From the NCBI RefSeq assembly GCF_000504305.1, contig NZ_KI632512.1, positions 2,230,250-2,294,249 on the forward strand: 64,000 nucleotides of DNA. The letters are read 5' to 3'. Positions 54,635 through 64,000 of this stretch are shown one piece after another; position 1 is the stretch's first letter, and every line of letters starts with the position of its first letter. Source of the stretch: Nitratidesulfovibrio termitidis HI1 (GTDB lineage Bacteria; Desulfobacterota; Desulfovibrionia; Desulfovibrionales; Desulfovibrionaceae). Position numbers and translations under genes: made by a program. The notes under the pieces were generated by a model. It ran no database searches and was not told where the DNA came from. It was given only the letters and a program-made list of their open reading frames with translations.

Positions 54635-55360
54635 CTATCCGGCCTGTCCGCCCGGCTCGTCCGAACCTTCCTCTTTGCCCGATTCGCCAAGCGGGAAGGG
54701 GCCGGGCCACGGCTCCGGCTGGGCGTCGTACGACCACGCCGGGGGTTCGGCATGGCGTCCCCGCGCGGGCCTTCCCGCGCCACGCCCCTGTTCGGCCAGG
54801 CTGCGCCGCAGCAGCTTCACCCACACCTCGCCGGTGCCCGCGTGAAACAGCAGCTTGCGGCCCCGTTCGCCCAGCACGTGTTCGCCGGACACCACCAGGC
54901 CCCTGGCGTGCAGCAGGTCGCGGGCCACCTGCACGTTGCGGCCCCCCACATCCACCAGCGAGCGCACCAGCGATTTTTCTTCGGTGTTCATGCTGAAGGC
55001 GCCGCCGAACAGCTTGGTTTCGATCTCGATGACCGGCACGCCCTTGCGCAGGAAATGGGCCAGCACCGCCTCCACGGCGGTGTCCACGTACTTGCAGGGG
55101 TTGCAGTCGTGGTCGCGGCTGCCTTCCGCCGTGGGCAGCATGGCGTGAAAGATGCCCGCAAGCCCCGTGGTCCGATGGAAGAACGTGGCGGACACGCACG
55201 AGCCGAGCACCGTGGCGATGATGGCCGGGCGACGCGCCACGATGCCCTCGCCGATGCGCAGGTGCAGATGGCGCAGCCGTTCTTCCGCCAGCTCGCGCGG
55301 CATGGCTGCCGGGACAGGACATGCCCTGTGCCCGTAGGTGTCTTGCGTACCGTTGCCCAT
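54635..55360 (-). CDS. cheD: Chemoreceptor glutamine deamidase CheD
   Basis: A 241-residue protein. ATVLGSCVSATFFHRTTGLAGIFHAMLP contains the catalytic Cys and His of CheD, and METKLFGGA-like IEIETKLFGGAFSMN and VGGRNVQVARDLL follow. It deamidates or demethylates specific Gln/Glu residues of chemoreceptors. The ATG at 55360 has AGGGGGAT upstream. A C-terminal extension of about 50 residues rich in Gly, Pro and Glu is longer than usual. No other che genes are in the window, so it acts on receptors encoded elsewhere. Confidence 0.9.
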   Translation of the reverse strand: MGNGTQDTYGHRACPVPAAMPRELAEERLRHLHLRIGEGIVARRPAIIATVLGSCVSATFFHRTTGLAGIFHAMLPTAEGSRDHDCNPCKYVDTAVEAVLAHFLRKGVPVIEIETKLFGGAFSMNTEEKSLVRSLVDVGGRNVQVARDLLHARGLVVSGEHVLGERGRKLLFHAGTGEVWVKLLRRSLAEQGRGAGRPARGRHAEPPAWSYDAQPEPWPGPFPLGESGKEEGSDEPGGQAG

Positions 55361-55537
55361 CATATCCCCCTGCGCCGCCCGCCGGGCGGCACGCATCCCC
55401 GATATGCATCCTTGCCCAAACCAAACGCGAGCGCTCACGCAGCCAGCCCCCCGACCGGCAGCGCAACCGCCCGCATGGCGACGCCTTGCGCGCCGCCCCA
55501 CCTATGACGAAAGCAAAGGTTCCCGCGCCCCCGAATC

Positions 55538-55813
55538 CTACGGATTCAGGATGTCCTTCAATTCCTTTCCGGCGCGGAACACGGGCAACCGCTTGGGCGG
55601 CACCGCCACGGAATCGCCGGTCTTGGGGTTGCGGCCCTTGTAGCCGCGATAGCCCTTGATCTTGAACGAACCGAAGCCGCGAATCTCCACGCGGTCACCT
55701 TCCAGCAGCGCGTCGCGCACGCAGTCGAAGAAGGTGTTCACCACCACGGTGGCGTCCTCTACAGGCAGTTCGTGCTCTTCGGCAAGCGCTCGTACCAGTT
55801 CGCTCTTGTTCAC
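55538..55813 (-). CDS. HU/IHF-family DNA-binding protein
   Basis: A 91-residue histone-like protein starting at GTG with a strong GGAGGT site four bases upstream. NKSELVRALAEEHELPVEDATVVVNTFFDCVRDALLEGDRVEIRGFGSFKIKGYRGYKGRNPKTGDSVAVPPKRLPVFRAGKELK is the full HU/IHF fold with the RNPKTG arm tip. It bends DNA in the nucleoid. The ATG-initiated frame further up is not needed and has no family similarity. Confidence 0.95.
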   Translation of the reverse strand: MNKSELVRALAEEHELPVEDATVVVNTFFDCVRDALLEGDRVEIRGFGSFKIKGYRGYKGRNPKTGDSVAVPPKRLPVFRAGKELKDILNP

Positions 55814-56048
55814 GTGGACCTCCAGTCGGACCTGTCCGTGCGGGGCATGGCGTGTCGGTGCGGGGCCGCCGCGCGCGCCCCGGAACCCCGATGCGGCAAC
55901 CCCATGTGCGAAACATGTTTTCTGGCGGCATGTTATATGCGTGCTCGGCACTGCGCCGACACATTCCACGCCCTGCCATAGGGACGTTGCGGGTGCATTC
56001 TTTGCTGTTGCCGCATGGCGTCACCACGCCCTTCTCCCCAATATTCCA

Positions 56049-56077
56049 TTAATATCGCGTCGCCCTCCCTGTGACAA
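56049..56077 (-). promoter_or_regulatory. Promoter of the HU-family gene
   Basis: On the minus strand TTGTCA (56072-56077) and TATTAA (56049-56054) are 17 nt apart in an AT-rich island, giving a leader of about 230 nt before the GTG at 55813. No other gene is seen in 55814-56124. Confidence 0.65.
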
Positions 56078-56124
56078 GGGGGGTGGACACATTTCATCGG
56101 TCCGTATGCGCGACCATGCCGCCT

Positions 56125-57207
56125 TCAGCGCGTCACGGGCACCCAGTCGCCGCCAGTCCCATCAGTCCCGCCAGTTCCACCAGCCCCGCCGCCGTCGTTG
56201 CCCCCTGCAGCGCGCCCCTGCACGAAGCGGAACCCTTCCAGCCGTCCGTCGGCGGAAAGGCGGGCCCACAACTGAAAGGGAACGCCCTCGCCGCGCAGCA
56301 TACGCATGAACGGCACCGTACTGGCAAAGCGCAGATCGCGGTAGGCGATCACGGGGGCGCCGTTCTCCTGCCGGGTTTCCTGGGTCATGAACATGGCAAA
56401 ACGGCCATACACGCGGAACAGTTCCTCCGCCTCGGACAGACGGCGGTACAGCACCGGGTCCGCCTTTTCGAACAGTTCGAAGGCCAGCGGCGCGTCCGGG
56501 TTCAGCAACTGGTAGCGGGCCATGCCGTAGCGGCGGCCATCGTCCACCACCACCTTCCAGTTGAACGGGGCCAGCGCCTCGGGGATTACCGCCACCGACA
56601 CGGGCGGCACGGGCTGGGCCGCCAGCTTCGCCACCAGGCCGGACTGCACGCGCTGCTGCACCGCCAGCGAGGCGCCGGGCCACAGCAGGGTCCAGGCCAG
56701 GCCCAGCGCGGCAAAGGTGCGCCGATGCGCGCGGCCCATGGCCGCCACGATGCACGCCAGCATCACCAGTGTCATGATCGGGTCGATGATGAACACGGCG
56801 GGCAGGGCCACCCGGTAGTCGGAAAAAGGCAGGAACACCTGCGTGCCATAGGTGGTGATGCAGTCCAGAAAGATGTGCAGCAGTATCAGCGCGTACGCCG
56901 TCAGGGCGTAGCGGACATAGCCCCAGGTATGCACGCCGCCGCTGCCGACGGTATCGCGCGGAGCACGCCGCAGCAGCGGCAGGAACAGCAGGGCCATCAG
57001 CAGGGCCATGACCGCGCCCCCGGCGAAGGAATGGGTGATGCCCCGGTGCACGGTCAGATAGGCCAGCGGCGTCGCGCCGAAGAACACGTCCACGTCGGGC
57101 AGCACCGCGCAGATGAGGGCAAAGGGCATGAACCAGCGGCTGCGCCGGGTATCGGGCAGGGCCATGGCCACAAGCGCGCCGCTGGCAAGATGGGTTACCG
57201 GGTCCAT
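56125..57207 (-). CDS. YdjM-family membrane metal-dependent hydrolase
   Basis: A 360-residue protein with four to five membrane helices in the first 200 residues. MDPVTHLASGALVA, CAVLPDVDVFF and YLTVHRGITHSFAGG form the DUF457/YdjM signature with the HRGITHS motif, likely a metal site. The C-terminal 150 residues are soluble (FELFEKADPVLYRRLSEAEELF). Members are phospholipase- or hydrolase-like membrane proteins of uncertain substrate. A short Gly/Thr repeat (GGTGGTDGTGGD) ends the protein. Confidence 0.87.
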   Translation of the reverse strand: MDPVTHLASGALVAMALPDTRRSRWFMPFALICAVLPDVDVFFGATPLAYLTVHRGITHSFAGGAVMALLMALLFLPLLRRAPRDTVGSGGVHTWGYVRYALTAYALILLHIFLDCITTYGTQVFLPFSDYRVALPAVFIIDPIMTLVMLACIVAAMGRAHRRTFAALGLAWTLLWPGASLAVQQRVQSGLVAKLAAQPVPPVSVAVIPEALAPFNWKVVVDDGRRYGMARYQLLNPDAPLAFELFEKADPVLYRRLSEAEELFRVYGRFAMFMTQETRQENGAPVIAYRDLRFASTVPFMRMLRGEGVPFQLWARLSADGRLEGFRFVQGRAAGGNDGGGAGGTGGTDGTGGDWVPVTR

Positions 57208-57549
57208 GAGGCGACCTCCGTGGGAAGCATATTGGGAATGCGTGCGTGACGCGCGGGGCGAGTGGTGCGGCAGGGGAAACAGAAGGGGCAGGGAGAAGCC
57301 GGGGAAGGGGAATACGAAAGCTTGCGGAATACGCCGCCCTTCCGCCCGCGCGGCGGGACGGAGCCTGGCGGCGGTTACCGGACTATCGGACAGGGACGTG
57401 CCCCGGATATATCGTCATCGGAACGGCGGATGGCAAGATGGGGGCGTGGGTCCGGACGGGGGGAAGGATGGGACCGGGCGGGGCAGAACCGGGACAGAGG
57501 GAACGAAAGGGGGACGCAGGCCGACATGCGGCCCCGCCCCCATCACCCT
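57208..57549. other. Gap without a recognised gene
   Basis: This 342-nt, GC-rich and purine-rich stretch shows no convincing coding frame, terminator or repeat. Confidence 0.5.
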
Positions 57550-58644
57550 TCACGCGTGGTTGCGCAGCTTCAGTTCCACCGGGTGCGGGTTCAGGTAGAA
57601 CTGACCGGCCAGATACGGCTCGCCATACTTGCGCACGTAGTGGTTCAGCAGGGTTACCGGCACCACCAGCGGCACCTGCAACTTGCGGTAGCGCTGGATG
57701 ACCTCCAGCATTTCCAGCTTTTCGTCCGGGGTCAGCACCCGCTTGAAATACCCCATGCAATGTTGCAGCACGTTGGCGTGCTTGGCCGTGGTGGCGGGCA
57801 GGCGCAGCCCGTCCATGAGGCCGGTCAGGTAGTCGCGGGCCAGGTCTGCCGGGTCGTGGCTGGCCGCATGGGCCACCAGCCTGCCCAGCGCGCGGTAGTG
57901 CTCCACCGAATGCGACATCAGCAACAGCTTGTGCCGGGTATGAAAATCCACAAGACCGCCGCGCGTCAGGCCCGCTTCCGCAAGGGCGCGCCAGCGGCGC
58001 ATGACGAACAGCCGCTCGATGAAGTTTTCGCGCAGGCGCGGATCGTTCAGGCGGCCTTCCTCTTCCGTGGGCAACAGCGGAAAGCGGTCCATGAACACGC
58101 GGGCAAAAATGCCCACGCCCTTTTCCTGCGGTGGCCCCAGATTGATGCGTGCAGTATCGACGCGGCCCGCACCTTCCGGAACCTCGCGGGGGTCGTGGTC
58201 GGCGTACACCTTGACCCGCTCCATGCCGCTGGAGGGCGAGGCCCGCTTGAAGATGAATCCATCCAGTCGTTCGGCGGCCAGTTGTTCCACCCGGCGCAGG
58301 GCAAAGGCGCGCATGCGCTCCGTCCAGTCCTCGTAGCCCTTCACCGTGACCAGGCGCGGGCTGGCCGGGTCGCCCACCAGCCGCAGCGCCTCGCGCGGGA
58401 CGGGCATGCCGCATTCCACCTCCGGACAGACCGGCACGAAGTCCATGTACTGGCCAAGGGTGCCGGTAATGTACGGATCGTGCTTGTGCCCGCCGTCGAA
58501 GCGCACCTTGTTGCCCATAAGGCACGAACTGATGCCCACCCGCAGCCGGTCATCACCGCCAGCGGGATGCGCCGGACCGGAATCCCCGATGAACGAGGCT
58601 GAGGTAACAGATACAGTGGATGCAGACCTCGTGGATTCTTCCAT
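57550..58644 (-). CDS. DUF523/DUF1722 protein (YbgA-like)
   Basis: A 364-residue two-domain protein. The N-terminal DUF523 part has VGISSCLMGNKVRFDGGHK and VCPEVECGMPVPREALRL, with Cys residues that may bind a metal. The C-terminal DUF1722/YbgA part has FHTRHKLLLMSHS and VLQHCMGYFKRVLTPDEK. Proteins of this build are linked with 2-thiouracil desulfuration and DNA-repair contexts, but the reaction is not settled. GGAGGCAAAG precedes the ATG at 58644. Confidence 0.88.
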   Translation of the reverse strand: MEESTRSASTVSVTSASFIGDSGPAHPAGGDDRLRVGISSCLMGNKVRFDGGHKHDPYITGTLGQYMDFVPVCPEVECGMPVPREALRLVGDPASPRLVTVKGYEDWTERMRAFALRRVEQLAAERLDGFIFKRASPSSGMERVKVYADHDPREVPEGAGRVDTARINLGPPQEKGVGIFARVFMDRFPLLPTEEEGRLNDPRLRENFIERLFVMRRWRALAEAGLTRGGLVDFHTRHKLLLMSHSVEHYRALGRLVAHAASHDPADLARDYLTGLMDGLRLPATTAKHANVLQHCMGYFKRVLTPDEKLEMLEVIQRYRKLQVPLVVPVTLLNHYVRKYGEPYLAGQFYLNPHPVELKLRNHA

Positions 58645-58788
58645 TGCGCTTTGCCTCCGCGTGGTTATCCTGAACGGGTTGCCGCCCGCGCCCGCAACGC
58701 CTTTCCGGCGCACGGGGGCGACGGCATCCGGAAACCGGGGCGCCGCGCCGCAAGCACGGCGTGGTCCCGCAGACCTCAAGGATATCCC

Positions 58789-59445
58789 ATGACACACTCG
58801 CGCGGCAATGCCGCACCCCACATCGACGTCATCTTCTTCGACTTCAGCGGCGTGCTGGCCGAGGAAGGCTTTATCGAAGGCCTGCGCGCCATTGGTCGTG
58901 CCCAGGGCCTGGACCCGGAAGCCACCATGCGCACGGCCACCGACCTGTGCTACGCCACCGGCTACGTCAACGGGCAGACCGACGAGGCCGCATGGTGGAA
59001 CGCCGTGCGCGCGGCCACCGGCATGACCGGCACAGACGCCGCCCTGCGCGCCGAAATCATGAGCCGCTTCACCGTGCGGCCAGAGATGCTGCGCGCCGCC
59101 GATGCGGTGCGCGCCGCGGGGTTGCGCGCGGCCATCCTGAGCGACCATACCAACTGGCTGGAAGAAATCGACGCGGCGCACGGCGTGTACCGCCACTTCG
59201 ACCGGGTGTTCAATTCGTTCCGCGAAGGGCTGAACAAGCGCGACCCCGGCTTCTTCACCCACGCTACCACCATCATGGGCGTGGACCCGGCGCACGCGGC
59301 CTTTTTCGACGACAACGCCGGGCACATCGGCCGGGCCACCGCGCTGGGCATCCATGCCCGGCTGTTCACCGGGCGCGATGCCTTCCGCACGGATCTCGCC
59401 GCGCTGGTCCCGCAGGTGGCGCTGCCGGAGGGCTGGCCGGGATAA
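58789..59445 (+). CDS. HAD-family hydrolase
   Basis: A 218-residue HAD-IA protein. Motif I is IFFDFSGVLAEE: the nucleophile Asp is present but the second Asp of DxD is Ser, seen in some HAD members. Motif II is AAILSDHTN, motif III KRDPGFF and motif IV FFDDNAGH. A cap domain lies in residues 30-110. It is probably a small phosphatase or dehalogenase; the missing acid/base Asp leaves activity open. AAGGATATCCC precedes the ATG. Confidence 0.87.
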   Translation: MTHSRGNAAPHIDVIFFDFSGVLAEEGFIEGLRAIGRAQGLDPEATMRTATDLCYATGYVNGQTDEAAWWNAVRAATGMTGTDAALRAEIMSRFTVRPEMLRAADAVRAAGLRAAILSDHTNWLEEIDAAHGVYRHFDRVFNSFREGLNKRDPGFFTHATTIMGVDPAHAAFFDDNAGHIGRATALGIHARLFTGRDAFRTDLAALVPQVALPEGWPG

Positions 59446-59621
59446 CCCCCTGGTCATTTTTGACTGAATCCAGGGGCCGGGGGGCCAGACCGGGTCCATC
59501 CGTGCCCGACCGCGTTACGTCACCGGGCCATCATCATTCCGCCACGCGCCACCCCCATGCTGCGCGTGGCGGTTTTTCTTCCTGGCAAAGGCCGCCCACA
59601 CCCCGGCAGGCAGGCCCGCCC

Positions 59622-60560
59622 GTGCGCATTCCCCGTCGCCCCCCCCCACCCCCAGCCCGCGGCCCCCTCGACCCCCGTGCCCCCCTCGACCCCCGAGACA
59701 GGGCACACGACGGGCCTGCCGCCGCATGTGTCCCGCTCCCCGCCCCAAAAAAGGGAGCGCGCGACACAGGGACACGGTGCCCCATCCTGAAAGCACTGGC
59801 CGCCCTGCTGCTGCTCAGCCTTGCCCTGCTGTTCCTTACCGGCAAGCTTCCGACTCCGGGCCCGGACCAGACCCTGGCCCTGCGCGACCGGCTGCTGGAC
59901 CTGCACGCCCGCCACCCCGTAACCAGCGTGGCCGCGTACATTGCGGGCTACGTGACCATGACCGCCTGCTCCATCCCCGGCGCGGTGTTCCTGACCCTGA
60001 CCGGCGGGGCGGTGTTCGGTTTTGGCGTGGCCCTTGCCGCCGTCAGCGTGGCCAGCACCGTCGGGGCCTGTCTGGCCTTCCTGAGCGCCCGCCACCTGCT
60101 GCGCGGCACGGTGCGCCGCCTGTGGCCCGGCCAACTGACCCGCATCGACGCGGCCATGGCGAATGAAGGCAGCGGCGGCACGGCGACGGGCACCGCGAAT
60201 GCTGCCGGGGCACATCCCCTCTGCCCCAGACTCCTCTCTCCCGGCGCGCTGTGCCTGCTGGGGCTGCGCTGCGTGGCCGTAATGCCTTACTGGCTGGTGA
60301 ACCTGCTGTTCGGGGTTACCGCCATGCGCCTTTCCACCTTCGCCACGGTCTCGCTGGTCGGCATGGCGCCGCTGAACGCCCTTTACGTGCACGCCGGGGC
60401 GGAACTGGGGCGCGTCCGCCACCTTGGGGACATCATCTCCTTGCGCACCGGACTTACCCTGTGCCTGCTGGCTGTGGCGCCGTTGCTGCTGCGCCGGGTG
60501 GCGCGCATGCTGGAGGCGCGGCGGTGTACGGGCGACCAGCGCAGGCCAGCCCAAGGGTAA
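59622..60560 (+). CDS. TVP38/TMEM64-family membrane protein
   Basis: The conserved part begins [21 protein letters not shown] (about 59784) and contains [47 protein letters not shown], the SNARE-associated/VTT signature, with later helices [21 protein letters not shown] and [13 protein letters not shown]. The start is unclear: the first in-frame start codon of the right kind is GTG 59622, giving 312 residues with a Pro-rich N-terminus ([13 protein letters not shown]). No ATG is available before the first helix. Family members are lipid scramblase-like. Confidence 0.75.
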   Translation: MRIPRRPPPPPARGPLDPRAPLDPRDRAHDGPAAACVPLPAPKKGARDTGTRCPILKALAALLLLSLALLFLTGKLPTPGPDQTLALRDRLLDLHARHPVTSVAAYIAGYVTMTACSIPGAVFLTLTGGAVFGFGVALAAVSVASTVGACLAFLSARHLLRGTVRRLWPGQLTRIDAAMANEGSGGTATGTANAAGAHPLCPRLLSPGALCLLGLRCVAVMPYWLVNLLFGVTAMRLSTFATVSLVGMAPLNALYVHAGAELGRVRHLGDIISLRTGLTLCLLAVAPLLLRRVARMLEARRCTGDQRRPAQG

Positions 60561-60748
60561 ACCTACCGATCGTTCGACGATTGCTACCCTTCCGCCAACG
60601 ATTCCCGTCCCCGTCCCATTACCTCATCGGTTGCCCGCAGGTTGCCAGCACGGCGGCTTTTGCCTACACTCCCGCCATATTGCCCGCACGCGGGCCGCGC
60701 GCGGCGACCCCGGCGCACTGCAAACCACCGCAACCAACGGTACCCTAC

Positions 60749-61393
60749 ATGCGTAAAGCCTCCATCGGCATCACCCCCGAAGGCGTCCCGGCCATCGGCC
60801 TGTGCGCCCTCGTCACGCTTTCCCTCGCCATGCTCGGCTGCGCCACCGGCAGCTTCGTGTTCATGCTGCTGACGTGGTTCTGCTGCCACTTCTTCCGCGA
60901 TCCGGAACGGGTCGTCCCCACCGCGCCCGGCCTTGCCGTCAGCCCTGCCGACGGAAAGGTGGTACGCGTGCAGACCATGCCCGACCCGTTCACCGGCCAG
61001 CCGCGCACCGCGGTGTGCATCTTCATGAACGTGTTCAGCGTGCACGTGAACCGCGCCCCGGTGGCGGGCGCCGTGACCGGCATTGCCTATCATCCCGGCA
61101 AGTTCCTGAACGCTGCCTGGGACAAGGCATCCACTGACAACGAACGCTGCGCCTACCAGATGACCGATGACGGCGGCTCCGCCTGGACCTTCGTGCAGAT
61201 TGCGGGGCTGATCGCCCGGCGCATCGTGTGCCGCACCGATGAAGGCGACACGCTGGACCGGGGCGAGCGCTTCGGCATGATCCGCTTCGGCTCGCGGGTT
61301 GACCTTTACCTGCCGGACGACTATTCTCCGTCGGTGAACGTGGGTGAACAGGTGTTCGCCGGGCAGACCATCGTGGCGCGCCGCAACGCCTAA
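60749..61393 (+). CDS. psd: Phosphatidylserine decarboxylase (short, archaeal-type)
   Basis: A 214-residue proenzyme of the short PSD class. An N-terminal hydrophobic segment ([27 protein letters not shown]) anchors it, [10 protein letters not shown] and [11 protein letters not shown] are the conserved centre, [12 protein letters not shown] the active-site region, and [13 protein letters not shown] contains the Ser where self-cleavage makes the pyruvoyl group. It produces phosphatidylethanolamine. pssA follows 58 nt downstream, so the two steps of PE synthesis are adjacent. Confidence 0.95.
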   Translation: MRKASIGITPEGVPAIGLCALVTLSLAMLGCATGSFVFMLLTWFCCHFFRDPERVVPTAPGLAVSPADGKVVRVQTMPDPFTGQPRTAVCIFMNVFSVHVNRAPVAGAVTGIAYHPGKFLNAAWDKASTDNERCAYQMTDDGGSAWTFVQIAGLIARRIVCRTDEGDTLDRGERFGMIRFGSRVDLYLPDDYSPSVNVGEQVFAGQTIVARRNA

Positions 61394-61451
61394 CCCCCAT
61401 CAATTCCTTCGGTTCACGGACCGCAGAAAGGCACAGGACAGCCGCAAGGCC

Positions 61452-62201
61452 ATGGAACAGCCCGCCCGCCCGATCCACAAGGGAGTGTACATCCTCCCGA
61501 ACCTCTTCACCACGGCAAGTCTCTTTGCAGGCTTCCTGGGGATGTTGTGGGCCGTTTCCGGGCGGTACGAAGACTGCGCCATGGCCATTCTGTTCAGCGC
61601 CCTCATGGACGGTCTGGACGGCAAGGTGGCCCGTCTCACCAACACCGCCAGCGAATTCGGCGTCCAGTACGATTCGCTGTGCGACCTGGTGGCCTTCGGC
61701 GTGGCACCCGGCTTCATGATGTACCAGTGGCAGCTGCACCAGTACGGTCGCCTCGGCATTGCCGCCGCCTTCCTGTTCGCGGTGTGCGGGGCGTTGCGCC
61801 TTGCCCGGTTCAACATCTCCACCGCCACCACCTCAAAGAAGTTCTTCATCGGCCTGCCCATTCCGGCGGCCGGTTGCGCCGTGGCCACGCTGGTGCTGTT
61901 CAGCCCCTACGTGCCCGACCAGCTCGCGGTCATGTTCCCGCGCTTCTGCCTTGCGCTCGCCTTTGTGCTCGCCTTCCTCATGGTAAGCCGCGTGCGCTAC
62001 GCATCCTTCAAGGAATACGGGCTCATCAAGGCCCATCCGTTCAGCTCGATGGTTACCGCCATCCTGCTGTTCGTACTCGTCTCCTCCGAACCCAAGCTCT
62101 TGGGTTTCCTGGTGTTCGCGGGCTACCTCATCTCTGGTCCCGTGTACACCTTCGTCATCATTCCCCGCCGCAATCACAAGCTACTACGCAGCCTATCCTA
62201 G
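61452..62201 (+). CDS. pssA: CDP-diacylglycerol-serine O-phosphatidyltransferase
   Basis: A 249-residue membrane enzyme of the CDP-alcohol phosphotransferase family. The motif DGLDGKVARLTNTASEFG followed by YDSLCD is complete. About seven helices follow (YILPNLFTTASLFAGFLGML onward). It makes phosphatidylserine, the substrate of Psd encoded just upstream. leuA follows after 228 nt, and such a psd-pssA-leu arrangement is shared, from memory, with other Desulfovibrio. Confidence 0.95.
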   Translation: MEQPARPIHKGVYILPNLFTTASLFAGFLGMLWAVSGRYEDCAMAILFSALMDGLDGKVARLTNTASEFGVQYDSLCDLVAFGVAPGFMMYQWQLHQYGRLGIAAAFLFAVCGALRLARFNISTATTSKKFFIGLPIPAAGCAVATLVLFSPYVPDQLAVMFPRFCLALAFVLAFLMVSRVRYASFKEYGLIKAHPFSSMVTAILLFVLVSSEPKLLGFLVFAGYLISGPVYTFVIIPRRNHKLLRSLS

Positions 62202-62429
62202 GGTTGTCGTAGCAGCGCCCCGTACCTCCGTGTCAGGAACGCCCGCCGTTCCCGGGCGGACGTGTACCCTCCTCTCAGCCAGAGTCCCGTCTCCCGGGCC
62301 GGCGCGCAGCTAACGAACAGATGCAGCAATCCGTCAGGCGCACACGCCGCACGTGACGACCGCGCATCAGCGCCATGGTCCCGCCCCCAACCACAACGGG
62401 CGCGGACCGCAGCCAGAGGAGCACGAACC

Positions 62430-63974
62430 ATGACCATCGAATCCGGTCGCATCCGCATTTTCGACACCACCCTGCGCGATGGCGAACAGTCGCCCGGCGC
62501 CACCATGAACCTGCAGGAAAAGATCCGCCTGGCCCGCCAGTTGGAAACCCTGGGTGTGGACATCATGGAAGCCGGGTTCCCGGCATCCAGCCAGGGCGAC
62601 TTCGAGGCCGTGCAGGCCATTGCCCGCGCCGTGAAGGGCGTGGAAGTGGCGGGCCTGTGCCGCGCCATGCCCGCCGACATCGACCGCGCATGGGACGCCG
62701 TGAAAGTGGCCGAAAATCCGCGCATCCACACCTTTCTCGCCACCTCGCCGGTGCACATGCAGTACAAGCTGCGCAAGGAACCGGACCAGGTGGTGGAAAT
62801 GGCCGTGGCTGCCGTGCGCCATGCCGCCAAATACACCAGCAACGTGGAGTTTTCCGCCGAAGACGCCTCGCGCTCCAACCCCGACTTTCTGGTGCGGGTG
62901 TTCGAGGCGGTGATCAACGCCGGGGCCACCACCATCAACGTGCCGGACACCGTGGGCTACGCCCAGCCCGAGGAATTCGGGCGGCTCATCAGGTACGTCA
63001 TCGAGCACACGCCGAACAGCCACAAGGCCGTGTTCAGCGTGCATTGCCACAACGACCTCGGCATGGGCGTGGCCAACACCCTTGCCGCGCTGAAGGCGGG
63101 CGCCCGGCAGGCGGAAGTGACCATCAGCGGCATTGGCGAGCGGGCGGGCAACGCATCGCTCGAGGAAATCGTCATGGCCCTGCACACCCGGCGCGACTTC
63201 TACCAGTTGGACTGCGGCGTGGCGACCGAGCAGCTGTTCCCCACCTGCCGCCTGCTGTCCATGATCATCGGCCAGCCCATTCCGCCCAACAAGGCCATTG
63301 TGGGCGCCAACGCCTTCGCGCACGAGTCGGGCATCCACCAGGACGGCATGCTCAAGAACCGCGAGACGTACGAGATCATGACGCCGGAATCCATCGGCAA
63401 GACCAAGACCGACCTGGTCATCGGCAAGCATTCGGGCCGCAACGCCGTGAAGAACAAGCTGGAAGAACTGGGCTACCGGCTGGAGGAAGACCAGCTTGCC
63501 ACCGTGTTCGAGGCGGTGAAGAAGCTGGCGGACAAGAAGAAGCAGATTTATGACGAGGACATCGAGGCGCTGGTGCTTGAAGAGGTCTACCGCCTGCCCG
63601 ACCAGTACCGGCTGGTGAACCTTTCCGTGCAGTGCAGCGACACCGGCATGCCGCCCACCGCCGCCGTGGTCATGGACGTCATGGGCGAGACAAAGCGCGC
63701 CGCCGGCTTCGGCGTGGGGCCGGTGGACGCCATCTTCAACGTCATCGGCGAAATAGTGGGGCGCACGCCCAGCCTTGAACGCTATTCGGTCACCGCCATC
63801 ACCGGCGGCACCGACGCCCAGGGCGAAGTCACCGTGCGCCTGCGACAGAACGGCAGCAGCGCGGTCGGACGCGGGTCCGACCCCGACATCATACTGGCCA
63901 GCGCCCGCGCGTACGTGAACGCGCTGAACCGCTTGGCAAAGAAAGAAGAAGAGCAAGAGAAGGAGGGCATCTAG
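62430..63974 (+). CDS. leuA: 2-isopropylmalate synthase
   Basis: A 514-residue enzyme of standard LeuA length. IRIFDTTLRDGEQSPGATM is the catalytic start, SVHCHNDLGMGVANTLAAL the metal-binding HxH region, GANAFAHESGIHQDGML a subdomain signature, and the C-terminal 120 residues form the leucine-sensing domain (PPTAAVVMDVMGE). It condenses 2-ketoisovalerate with acetyl-CoA, the first step of leucine synthesis. AGAGGAGCACG precedes the ATG. No leucine-rich leader peptide was found in the 228-nt gap upstream. leuC begins at the base after its stop. Confidence 0.96.
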   Translation: MTIESGRIRIFDTTLRDGEQSPGATMNLQEKIRLARQLETLGVDIMEAGFPASSQGDFEAVQAIARAVKGVEVAGLCRAMPADIDRAWDAVKVAENPRIHTFLATSPVHMQYKLRKEPDQVVEMAVAAVRHAAKYTSNVEFSAEDASRSNPDFLVRVFEAVINAGATTINVPDTVGYAQPEEFGRLIRYVIEHTPNSHKAVFSVHCHNDLGMGVANTLAALKAGARQAEVTISGIGERAGNASLEEIVMALHTRRDFYQLDCGVATEQLFPTCRLLSMIIGQPIPPNKAIVGANAFAHESGIHQDGMLKNRETYEIMTPESIGKTKTDLVIGKHSGRNAVKNKLEELGYRLEEDQLATVFEAVKKLADKKKQIYDEDIEALVLEEVYRLPDQYRLVNLSVQCSDTGMPPTAAVVMDVMGETKRAAGFGVGPVDAIFNVIGEIVGRTPSLERYSVTAITGGTDAQGEVTVRLRQNGSSAVGRGSDPDIILASARAYVNALNRLAKKEEEQEKEGI

Positions 63975-64000
63975 ATGGCACACACGCTTGCGCAGAAGAT
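63975..64000 (+). CDS. leuC: 3-isopropylmalate dehydratase large subunit, first codons
   Basis: Only MAHTLAQK is visible before the window ends. The ATG directly follows the leuA stop, with an AAGGAGGGC ribosome site inside the leuA end. Position after leuA and the MAHTLAQK start fit LeuC. Confidence 0.7.

Noticed and set aside
62202-62429. Leucine leader peptide and attenuator before leuA
   Set aside because: The only short frame in the gap encodes no leucine run, and the GCCCG/CGGGC stem has no U-tract.

Overview
The window is high-GC DNA from a sulfate-reducing bacterium of the Desulfovibrionaceae, most like Desulfovibrio/Nitratidesulfovibrio vulgaris. This rests on gene content: an archaeal-type aroA'/aroB' pair, CbiR, TauE-type exporters beside two-component genes, and a psd-pssA-leuA-leuC cluster. 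It is an inference, since no search could be run. Coding is dense on both strands, and several proteins carry low-complexity Gly/Pro/Ser/Asp linkers.

Layout. 1-1.8 kb: aroA' and aroB' on the minus strand behind a leader peptide full of Tyr, Phe and Trp and an intrinsic terminator, a textbook attenuator. 2-12.8 kb: membrane protein, EAL protein, DHH phosphoesterase, CbiR, a PHP-UvrD fusion helicase and a TrmN6-like methyltransferase. 12.9-16.6 kb: a large SF1 helicase split by one in-frame TGA. 16.6-20.1 kb: ClC channel, ribF and tRNA-Leu(CAG). 20.2-31 kb: a sigma-54 activator, a TauE-type exporter pair and a phosphorelay island holding a PAS regulator with altered AAA+ motifs, a NifX-like protein, kinases, receivers and a kinase-like protein without visible ATP-binding motifs. 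31.4-36.7 kb: acs divergent from a 900-residue CoA-ligase/GNAT protein acetyltransferase.

36.7-43.4 kb holds a complete type II-C CRISPR-Cas locus: a 31-repeat array, cas2, cas1, a compact cas9 and a tracrRNA gene with its own promoter and terminator. Each repeat carries a promoter-like pair, pointing to crRNA transcription opposite to the cas genes. BrnT/BrnA toxin-antitoxin genes follow. 44.3-53.3 kb: a GapN-like dehydrogenase, a LuxR-type regulator, a polar amino acid ABC transporter and ablA-ablB (N-epsilon-acetyl-beta-lysine synthesis), plausibly an osmolyte island. 53.5-64 kb: glycosyltransferase, CheD, HU, YdjM-like, DUF523/DUF1722, HAD and TVP38 proteins, then psd, pssA, leuA and the first codons of leuC.

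Two families of palindromic repeats run through the intergenic spaces: about 145-bp elements (five copies, stems that covary) and a 28-bp REP-like hairpin (four copies, two of them nested inside one long element).
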